Origin: Deltaproteobacteria bacterium | GTDB taxonomy: Bacteria; Desulfobacterota_B; Binatia; UBA9968 | Length of the DNA: 6,220 bases | Direction: 5' to 3' | Assembly (NCBI GenBank): GCA_022545745.1 | Contig: JACZQL010000091.1 | Location: forward strand, 1-6,220 | Part shown: in pieces, positions 1 through 5,127 of the stretch | Numbering within the stretch: position 1 is the stretch's first letter | Layout of the letters: each line of letters starts with the position of its first letter | Notes under the pieces: model-generated | Told to the model about the DNA's origin: nothing | Database searches by the model: none | The model's input: the letters and a program-made list of their open reading frames with translations, nothing else | Translations under genes and position numbers: made by a program

Positions 1-159
1 GTATAGGGGAACCCCTTCGCCCAGTGCTTTGGCCTTGGCAAGCTGTTCCCAGACCGGCGACCATTCAGATCCTGGCGAGTAAAAGATTCGATCGATGCCC
101 ATACCCGCCAGTACACGCAGAAATGTTTCAGCCCCTGTTAGTCCTTTTGTCTCTAACAT
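1..159 (-). CDS. Thiamine-pyrophosphate-binding enzyme, N-terminal fragment (acetolactate synthase-like family)
   Basis: Reading leftward from an ATG at 159-157 gives 53 codons that stay open to the window edge, so only the N-terminus is present. The peptide begins MLETKGLTGAETFLRVLAGM and continues with GIDRIFYSPGSEWSPVWEQL. The pattern GAExFLRVLxxxGxxxIFxxPGS is the start of the Pyr-type N-terminal domain of ThDP enzymes such as acetolactate synthase, benzoylformate decarboxylase and related decarboxylases or ligases. In that family the catalytic glutamate that activates the cofactor lies just after the region seen here, so it falls outside the window and activity cannot be judged. The start is well supported: AAGGAG lies at 170-165 on the minus strand, five bases before the ATG. 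The gene lies downstream of the CDC48 gene on the same strand, separated by 224 bases. The family call is confident; the substrate is unknown. Confidence 0.85.
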   Translation of the reverse strand, partial: MLETKGLTGAETFLRVLAGMGIDRIFYSPGSEWSPVWEQLAKAKALGEGVPLY

Positions 160-164
160 AGCTT

Positions 165-170
165 CTCCTT
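165..170 (-). promoter_or_regulatory. Ribosome binding site of the ThDP enzyme gene
   Basis: The minus strand reads AAGGAG here, a strong Shine-Dalgarno match with a five-base spacer to the ATG at 159. It decides the start codon of a gene that is truncated by the window edge. Confidence 0.75.
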
Positions 171-202
171 TCCCGGTCTATATGGTCCATTATTTGACTG
201 CG

Positions 203-231
203 AATACAATCTAGCCAAAGAAATTTTGCAA
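203..231 (-). promoter_or_regulatory. Possible sigma-70-type promoter for the ThDP enzyme gene
   Basis: On the minus strand TTGCAA (231-226) and TGTATT (208-203) are separated by exactly 17 bases. Each matches the -35/-10 consensus at four of six positions. Transcription would begin near 196, giving a leader of about 37 bases before the ATG at 159. The surrounding DNA is AT-rich compared with the flanking genes. The matches are weak, so this is a candidate only. Confidence 0.3.
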
Positions 232-383
232 TTTTGGGATGAAAAAGAGATTGAAAAATACCTGGGAAAGGTTATTCCACGGGGCGAGAAACTTTCTTGA
301 AATCGTTTGGTTCAACATTCAAAAGGTAAGAAGCTAAGAAGCTCTGCCTCGTCTACAATTCATCTCGTATTTGGGTGGTTTTT

Positions 384-1817
384 TTACTCCCCCCTTTTAA
401 ATCCAATGCGAACCGAATCCTGTTTCACCTTGCGGGCCATTTTTTCGTACTCTTTCTCCATCTCTTCGGTCACGGACGGAATGGCCTCTTTGATGGCACG
501 GAAGAAGTGTTCCATCGTCACCCGTCTCGCCTCAGGGTTTTCCCGCAGGGCGTAGAGTCCTGCCTTCATGCACACACCCGCAATGTCCGCACCCGTATAT
601 CGGTCCGTAATCTCAGTCAGCTTTTCCAAGTTGACATCGGAGTCGAGGGCCATCCCTTTGGTGTGAGAGCGAATTATTTCCATCCTCGCCATACGGTCAG
701 GGATTGGGACGTATACGATCTCATCGAACCGTCCTGGCCGGAGCAGCGCGGGATCGATCATGTCGGGGCGGTTAGTTGCCGCCAAGACCACAACGCCCTT
801 TAGCTCCTCCATGCCATCCATCTCTGCCAGCATCTGATTGACGACCCGCTCGGTGACCTGGGATTCCCCCAGACCCCCCCCTCGCACGGGTGCGATGGAG
901 TCCAACTCATCGAAAAAGAGAATCGTGGGGGCCACCTGCTTTGCCCGGTGAAAGAACTCAGCCACCTTCTTCTCTGACTCGCCGTACCACTTGGACAGCA
1001 GCGCACTCCCCTTGGCCGTGAGAAAATTAGCACCGGCCTGGGTTGCCACTGCCTTCGCCACCATGGTTTTCCCTGTGCCCGGCGGTCCGTATAAGAGGAT
1101 CCCTTTCGGGGACCTTATCCCCAAGCGGGTAAAGGAATCCGGATGGTTCAGTGGTAGCTCCACCATCTCGTGGAGAAGCTGTTTGACCTCTTGAAGTCCA
1201 CCCACGTCCTCCCAACGAACATTGGGAATCTCCACAACGATTTCCCTCAAGGCCGATGGTTGGACCTCTTTCAGTCCTTGTTCGAAATCGTCTCGGGTCA
1301 CCGTCAGCTTTTTCAAAACTTCCACAGGAATCGCCTTCTCTTCCAGATTTACAGTAGGCATAACCCTCCGAAGGGTGGCCAGCGCCGCTTCCTTGGCCAG
1401 TGCGGCGATATCAGATCCCGTGTAGCCATGGGTGACCTCGGCAATTTTATCGAGCTCCACATCGTTCCCCAAGGGCATCCCTCGGGTATGGATCTGTAGG
1501 ATTTCACGCCTCCCCAGTTGATCCGGGATGCGGATTTCAATCTCGCGGTCGAACCGTCCCGGCCTCCTGAGCGCGGGATCCACAGCATCCACCCGGTTCG
1601 TCGCACCAATGACAATCACATTGCGTCTTGCCTTGAGTCCGTCCATGAGGGTGAGGAGCTGAGCCACAATCCTCCGCTCCACCTCGCCGGTCACTTCGGC
1701 CCGCTTGGGGGCAATGGAATCGAGCTCGTCGATAAAGATGATCGCCGGTGCATTTTTCTCGGCCTCGGTAAAGATTTGCCTCAGTCTCTCTTCCGACTCG
1801 CCGTAAAACTTGCCCAT
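384..1817 (-). CDS. CDC48/VAT-type AAA+ ATPase, C-terminal part (rest of D1 plus complete D2), downstream of a frameshift
   Basis: This 477-residue frame holds the second half of a CDC48/p97/VAT-family hexameric unfoldase. It opens with the D1 pore loop KFYGES (residues 3-8), the D1 Walker B IIFIDE (26-31), sensor-1 N74 and arginine fingers R85 and R88 in LRRPGRFD. The D2 module follows: Walker A GPPGTGKT (244-251), pore loop KWYGES (276-281), Walker B ILFFDE (299-304), sensor-1 N349 and arginine fingers R360 and R363 in LLRPGRFD. All catalytic residues are present, and both pore loops carry the paired aromatics typical of threading unfoldases. The C-terminus ends GFKRGE, with no hydrophobic-Tyr-X tail of the kind used to dock onto a proteasome. 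The ATG at 1817 is internal to the D1 module and has only a poor ribosome binding site, so it is unlikely to be a real start. Joining upstream at 1841-1846 restores a protein of about 755 residues, close to archaeal VAT length. No convincing terminator follows the stop at 384. Confidence 0.9.
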   Translation of the reverse strand: MGKFYGESEERLRQIFTEAEKNAPAIIFIDELDSIAPKRAEVTGEVERRIVAQLLTLMDGLKARRNVIVIGATNRVDAVDPALRRPGRFDREIEIRIPDQLGRREILQIHTRGMPLGNDVELDKIAEVTHGYTGSDIAALAKEAALATLRRVMPTVNLEEKAIPVEVLKKLTVTRDDFEQGLKEVQPSALREIVVEIPNVRWEDVGGLQEVKQLLHEMVELPLNHPDSFTRLGIRSPKGILLYGPPGTGKTMVAKAVATQAGANFLTAKGSALLSKWYGESEKKVAEFFHRAKQVAPTILFFDELDSIAPVRGGGLGESQVTERVVNQMLAEMDGMEELKGVVVLAATNRPDMIDPALLRPGRFDEIVYVPIPDRMARMEIIRSHTKGMALDSDVNLEKLTEITDRYTGADIAGVCMKAGLYALRENPEARRVTMEHFFRAIKEAIPSVTEEMEKEYEKMARKVKQDSVRIGFKRGE

Positions 1818-2650
1818 GATTTCCGGACCATTGATGCTGGAAAAAAGGCCTCAGATTCGCTCGCAACGGCCTTTGCCAGGAGGGTCTTTCCAGTTCCGGG
1901 GGGTCCGTGGAGAAGGACTCCTTTGGGGGGATCAATTCCCAGACGATCGAACAACTCCGGGTGCTTGAGGGGTAGCTCGATCATCTCCCGCACCTTCTCC
2001 ACCACCGGCTTGATGCCCCCAAGGTCGTCATAGGTCACCTCCATCACCTCGCGCTCCTTGGGCTCGAGGTGCTCGGGCAAAAGCTCAATCTCTGTCTGCT
2101 CGGAGACGCGCGCGATCCCTTTGGGGACGGTAGCGGTCACCACCAAACGGATCTCCATGAGCCCGAATGCTGGCGACTCCAAAAAGCCACGGAAGAAGTC
2201 GTCTCTGAAGAAATCCGTGGGGAAGGACTGCCTTGCCCGATTAAAGACGGTAGTGGATATGAGGTCGCCTCGAACCAATGGGCGGTAAAGCAGGGTGGGC
2301 TTTAGACCCTCACCGGAGCCGGCGATCTGGAGGCCTTCCTTGGCTGGTGCAAGGCTTACCTTTTTCGCCTCTTTCCAATCCGCCTTTTTGAGTTCCACAT
2401 GTTCACCGATGCCAACGCCGGAGTTACCACGCATCAGGCCGTCCATGCGTACGATGTCGAGGCCTTGGTCTTCGTGATATCCCGGGACCGCAATGGCAGC
2501 AGTGAGTCGCTTGCCCTTGATTTCAATCACGTCGCCGCGTTCGATACCCAGAACCTTGATCTGCTCGGCGCCAATGCGTACGATTCCTTTCCCCACATCC
2601 TGTTGTTGGGCACTGGCGACCTTTAATCGCAATGAATCCTTTGAGGCCAT
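1781..2650 (-). CDS. CDC48/VAT-type AAA+ ATPase, N-terminal part (CDC48 N-domains and D1 Walker A), ended by a frameshift
   Basis: This 289-residue frame is the first half of the same ATPase. Residues about 7-92 match the CDC48 double-psi barrel ([20 protein letters not shown], then GDVIEIKGK). Residues about 110-192 match the second CDC48 N subdomain, which carries an Arg/Phe/Asp-rich stretch (about 136-160) that seems longer than in many archaeal relatives. The linker YDDLGGI (207-213) and the D1 Walker A GPPGTGKT (249-256) follow. Family similarity stops at SEAFF (266-270). The last 19 residues are out of frame, while [15 protein letters not shown] appears in the -1 frame. CDC48 proteins use ATP to extract and unfold substrates in the cytoplasm. 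The ATG at 2650 is supported by GGGAGG at 2668-2663 on the minus strand and a promoter-like site further upstream. As written, the product would have a Walker A but no Walker B and would probably be inactive. Confidence 0.9.
   Translation of the reverse strand: MASKDSLRLKVASAQQQDVGKGIVRIGAEQIKVLGIERGDVIEIKGKRLTAAIAVPGYHEDQGLDIVRMDGLMRGNSGVGIGEHVELKKADWKEAKKVSLAPAKEGLQIAGSGEGLKPTLLYRPLVRGDLISTTVFNRARQSFPTDFFRDDFFRGFLESPAFGLMEIRLVVTATVPKGIARVSEQTEIELLPEHLEPKEREVMEVTYDDLGGIKPVVEKVREMIELPLKHPELFDRLGIDPPKGVLLHGPPGTGKTLLAKAVASESEAFFPASMVRKSWASFTASRKRD
1841..1846 (-). other. Frameshift site in the CDC48-family gene (run of six T on the coding strand)
   Basis: The coding strand reads GCC TTT TTT CCA in the upstream frame. 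Conserved D1 sequence resumes one base back as TCC AGC ATC AAT GGT (S-S-I-N-G). One additional T in the run, or a -1 slip over it, restores [10 protein letters not shown] and one continuous frame of about 755 codons. A homopolymer of this size is a usual place for a sequencing or assembly error, but a true mutation or slippage is also possible. Confidence 0.85.
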
Positions 2651-2689
2651 AACTCTCTCTGTCCTCCCAAACCGTCGCTAGGGTCTACG

Positions 2690-2716
2690 ATTATACGGAT
2701 AAGGCTGAAAAAGCAA
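2690..2716 (-). promoter_or_regulatory. Probable promoter of the CDC48-family gene
   Basis: The minus strand carries a perfect -10 hexamer TATAAT (2695-2690). Fifteen bases upstream is TTGCTT (2716-2711), a weak -35. Transcription would begin near 2683, giving a leader of about 33 bases that contains the GGGAGG Shine-Dalgarno at 2668-2663. The -10 is convincing; the -35 spacing is short. Confidence 0.5.
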
Positions 2717-2729
2717 AATAGGAACGCGG

Positions 2730-2758
2730 TTTTCAATGTCCATGGGAAGTGTTAAAGT
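2730..2758 (+). promoter_or_regulatory. Weak candidate promoter for the plus-strand TonB/repeat-protein operon
   Basis: TTTTCA (2730-2735) and TAAAGT (2753-2758) lie 17 bases apart. Each matches the sigma-70 consensus at four of six positions. The resulting leader before the ATG at 2779 would be only about 14 bases, barely covering the Shine-Dalgarno GGAG at 2768-2771. The divergent arrangement requires a plus-strand promoter somewhere in 2651-2778, but this exact site is uncertain. Confidence 0.25.
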
Positions 2759-2778
2759 AACCGTTTTGGAGCCCGAAG

Positions 2779-3783
2779 ATGGACGCAAAAACCCAAGTCT
2801 CATCACCTCTGGAATTGATTCTGGAAAGAATGAGAAAGTGGGATGGAAGTCCCTGGGGAAGACTTCAAATTCTGAGCCATCAATGGCTCACCCGTCTGGA
2901 AAACCATCCGCTCATCCAATCCTACGGCACTTTGCTGAGAAGATCCCGTGACTCTATCGGCCTCAGGTCCGAACCTGCCATTAATGTAGATTCAGTTTTC
3001 CCCTTCTCCCTGATTTTCCACTTGCTCCTCATTTTCTTCCTGAGCTGGACTGCCATATCGTCCATCGCCTTACCCAAGCCAGGACCCATTCGCGTGCGGT
3101 TTATTGACATTGGCACTCGGCCTAAACGCCAGCCCAAAAAAGTCACGAAGGCGGCCAAGCCCAAGGTCACCCGAGTTCCCCAGAAGGTGGCACCACCACG
3201 ACCAGCCCCAAAGCCAAAGAAGGTACCACCACCGTTACCGGCTCCAAAGATCTTGGCAAAATCATTCAGAGTCGCTCCGGCGACCGTCACCGCCGAGCCC
3301 ACGGAGGCCCTGATCCAGCTACCCACTAGCCAGTCCAGTGCCGTCGAATCACTTCAGTTGAACGTAGAGACCCCACCGGGTGCCACTGTGAGCGCAATAT
3401 CAGAAGACGAACTCAAGCTCCTGAAAGGAGCGGTTCAAGGAATGGGCCTTCCTGCCGTGGAGGGGAACCCCTCGGCCATACAGAGCCCCGATTTCGCTCC
3501 CTACCTAGAAAAAATCAAAAGGAGGGTCGAGTCGGTCTGGGAATATCCAGAGGGAATCCCCGGAAAACACCAGGTAAGTCTGGTATTTGTACTCGATCGG
3601 GGAGGCAAACTGGTCCGGGCAGAGGTCCTAGATGCGACTCACTCCAAGCTGGACCAGGGGGTTTTGGAGGCCGTGAGAAAGGCATCTCCATTCCCGCCAA
3701 TTCCGGAGAGCCTGAAAGACCTCGCGGGATGGCCGCTGCGGATTAAATTCACGATCGACTTCGGGGTAAAGATAGCCAAGTGA
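2779..3783 (+). CDS. TonB-family energy transducer / TonB C-terminal-domain protein
   Basis: This 334-residue protein has a TonB/TolA-like layout. A cytoplasmic N-terminal segment of about 70 residues is followed by one membrane helix (about 73-97, rich in Phe, Leu and Ile). A Pro/Lys-rich periplasmic linker (about 99-160, with repeated PKP, KVPP and RPAPKPKK elements) leads into a C-terminal TonB_C-type domain (about 238-328). That domain has the typical YLEKIKRRVESVW start, a VSLVFVLDRGGKLV strand pair, and VLEAVRKASPFPPIP before the last strand. Such proteins couple inner-membrane energy to outer-membrane partners. The N-terminal extension before the helix is longer than in classic TonB. 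GGAG at 2768-2771, seven bases before the ATG, supports the start. No ExbB or ExbD gene lies in the window. The stop overlaps the next gene's GTG, pointing to translational coupling. It could be a structural TolA/TonB-like protein rather than a true siderophore-uptake TonB. Confidence 0.82.
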   Translation: MDAKTQVSSPLELILERMRKWDGSPWGRLQILSHQWLTRLENHPLIQSYGTLLRRSRDSIGLRSEPAINVDSVFPFSLIFHLLLIFFLSWTAISSIALPKPGPIRVRFIDIGTRPKRQPKKVTKAAKPKVTRVPQKVAPPRPAPKPKKVPPPLPAPKILAKSFRVAPATVTAEPTEALIQLPTSQSSAVESLQLNVETPPGATVSAISEDELKLLKGAVQGMGLPAVEGNPSAIQSPDFAPYLEKIKRRVESVWEYPEGIPGKHQVSLVFVLDRGGKLVRAEVLDATHSKLDQGVLEAVRKASPFPPIPESLKDLAGWPLRIKFTIDFGVKIAK

Positions 3784-5018
3784 GGCGTAAGAGGATAATA
3801 ATAACGGTTGGGGCGTTGTTTTTCAGCTTCCTTGTGAGCATCCTCTGGGTCGCCATTGCGGACGCCCAGAAACCTGTGGCACGGTTCTTTTATGACGAAA
3901 AAGGCAACGTCTCTCGCCAGGAGAGGGATACCAACAACGATGGAAAAATGGACCGCTGGACCCTGTTTAACAGCGACGGGGAGGTCAGTCGAGTTGAACA
4001 GGATGAGAACTTTGACGGGAAGCCTGATATCAGCCTCTATTACGAGAGGGGCAAAATAAAGCGGCAAGAGGTTTCCACCGAACACGATGGCAAGATTGAT
4101 GTTTGGTATTACTACTCCACGATGGGAGAGGTGGAACGCAAAGAGCAGGATAAGAACCGCGACGGGAAACCTGACATTTGGGTCACCTATGAAAACAACC
4201 AGCCTGTTCGAAGCGAGGAGGACACGGACCACGATGGGAAAGTCGAACGTGTGGTCCAATTGAACAATGGGAACATCGTCCGAATCGACGAGGACACGGA
4301 CGGTAGCGGGAAGATAGACACCTGGTCTTACTTTGAGGGAAAGCAGCTAGTCAAAAAGGAGATCGACAAAGACCAAGACGGTAAGGTGGACGTGGTCGGT
4401 CAGTATCGCGATGGTCATCTGGTTAGCCAGGAGGAAGACCTGGATCGAGACGGGGAAAAAGACCGTTTCCTATTTTTTGACCGAGGAGTCCTTTTGAGAA
4501 GAGAGGAGAGCACGCAAAAAAATAGCAAGATTGATCTCATCGAGCTCTACTCCAATGGAACCTTGATGAAACGATTCAAGGATACCAGCAGAGACGGACG
4601 ATTGGACACTCTATACCTCTTCCAGGACAAGCAACTTGTCCGACAGGAAAGTGATACCACCGGCGACGGCACTTTCGACCAAAGGAATATTTACCAGGAT
4701 GGGAAAGCGGTGCGACAGGAGGCTGATACGAACAAGGACCAGAGGGTAGATGTCTGGATCTATTTTAAGAACTCTGAACAGGTCCGACAGGACGAAGATT
4801 TAAACTTTAACGGTAAAATCGACGCCCGCTATCTATTCAAAGACGGACAGGTTACGGAGCAAAAGCGGGTGGCGGAGTTGGCGCCGGATGAGCCGGCCCA
4901 GGATTTTTCCACAATTCAAAAGGAGCTGAGCCGTAAACCCCGTACCACGGACTCACGTCCATTCGACGGCGAGCTCACGGCCGAGCCGCCGCTTTGGGAC
5001 TCTCCTCCTGCGGAGTAA
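3780..5018 (+). CDS. Secreted protein with 13 tandem EF-hand-like calcium-loop repeats
   Basis: The 412-residue product starts at a GTG overlapping the upstream stop (GTGA). It opens with a Sec signal peptide: basic RRKR, a hydrophobic core at about 6-25, and likely cleavage after A29 in AIADA. From about residue 35 to 361 it is made of repeats with a period of 24-25 residues. Each has a loop of type DxNxDGKxD, then W/L-x-x-Y/F, an NG or DG turn, and LVRQE. Loops begin at residues 50, 75, 99, 124, 148, 172, 196, 220, 244, 268, 292, 316 and 340. The 1-3-5-9 acidic pattern with Gly at 6 resembles the metal loops of EF-hands, dockerins and thrombospondin type 3 repeats, so calcium binding is likely. 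Loops 3 and 9 begin with Ser, and loop 9 (STQKNSKID) lacks most ligands. The segment between loops resembles the hairpin of MORN_2/YwqK-type repeats. The tail (365-412) is acidic and Pro-rich. The exact function is unknown; a periplasmic or surface role fits the TonB and lipoprotein neighbours. Confidence 0.82.
   Translation: MRRKRIIITVGALFFSFLVSILWVAIADAQKPVARFFYDEKGNVSRQERDTNNDGKMDRWTLFNSDGEVSRVEQDENFDGKPDISLYYERGKIKRQEVSTEHDGKIDVWYYYSTMGEVERKEQDKNRDGKPDIWVTYENNQPVRSEEDTDHDGKVERVVQLNNGNIVRIDEDTDGSGKIDTWSYFEGKQLVKKEIDKDQDGKVDVVGQYRDGHLVSQEEDLDRDGEKDRFLFFDRGVLLRREESTQKNSKIDLIELYSNGTLMKRFKDTSRDGRLDTLYLFQDKQLVRQESDTTGDGTFDQRNIYQDGKAVRQEADTNKDQRVDVWIYFKNSEQVRQDEDLNFNGKIDARYLFKDGQVTEQKRVAELAPDEPAQDFSTIQKELSRKPRTTDSRPFDGELTAEPPLWDSPPAE
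3882..4862 (+). repeat. Protein-level tandem repeat array, 13 calcium-type loops of 24-25 residues
   Basis: The repeat unit is about 72-75 bases. Loop starts are spaced 25, 24, 25 and 24 residues at first, then a strict 24 for the remaining nine. Codons for the DGK core vary between copies (GATGGAAAA, GACGGGAAG, GATGGCAAG), so the units are old and kept by protein-level selection rather than being recent DNA duplications. Confidence 0.85.
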
Positions 5019-5125
5019 TGGGCTCTCAACAGGTGGTTCGGGGTAAAGCCGAAAACAAAAAAGGTGAAGCAGGAAAATCAATCGTGAAAGCAACCCAAGA
5101 AGGTGTAGATTCCGAGCCGAGGTAA
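5018..5125 (+). CDS. Possible small ORF of 35 codons between the two repeat-protein genes
   Basis: An ATG at 5018-5020 overlaps the upstream stop in TAATG, and the frame closes with TAA at 5123-5125, two bases before the GTG of the lipoprotein gene. The peptide starts MGSQQVVRGKAENKKGEAGK and is Lys/Glu/Gly-rich, with no membrane segment or recognisable motif. GGAG at 5012-5015 lies only two bases from the ATG, too close for ideal initiation, although re-initiation by terminating ribosomes is possible. It may act as a coupling ORF that carries ribosomes to the next gene, or it may be chance. I do not recognise a family. Confidence 0.22.
   Translation: MGSQQVVRGKAENKKGEAGKSIVKATQEGVDSEPR
5119..5122 (+). 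promoter_or_regulatory. Ribosome binding site supporting the GTG start of the repeat lipoprotein
   Basis: GAGG lies five bases before the GTG at 5128. The upstream in-frame stop at 5065 leaves no ATG alternative, so the short signal peptide and this site together fix the start. Confidence 0.55.
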
Positions 5126-5127
5126 AA

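Noticed and set aside
327..342. Tandem eight-base repeat TAAGAAGC x2 downstream of the CDC48 stop
   Set aside because: Only two short copies in AT-rich spacer DNA; no hairpin or known site, most likely chance.
1518..2033. A 171-codon plus-strand open frame across the CDC48 frameshift
   Set aside because: It lies fully opposite conserved AAA+ coding sequence and shows no domain of its own; it is an antisense by-product.
3639..4259. A 206-codon open frame on the minus strand opposite the repeat-protein gene, hydrophobic in translation
   Set aside because: It is the antisense of the DGK-rich repeats, which yields Val/Ile/Phe-rich codons in one frame. The plus-strand frame has a signal peptide, a clear repeat and gene coupling, so the antisense frame is a shadow.
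3882..4862. The repeat array considered as a DNA-level repeat such as a CRISPR or minisatellite
   Set aside because: Units differ strongly at the base level, mostly at third positions, and there are no identical repeats or unique spacers. The periodicity is in the protein.
5037..5053. Inverted repeat TTCGG / CCGAA with a seven-base loop followed by A-rich DNA, considered as a terminator
   Set aside because: The stem is only five pairs and no T run follows on the plus strand. On the minus strand the T run lies before the stem, so it does not fit an intrinsic terminator.
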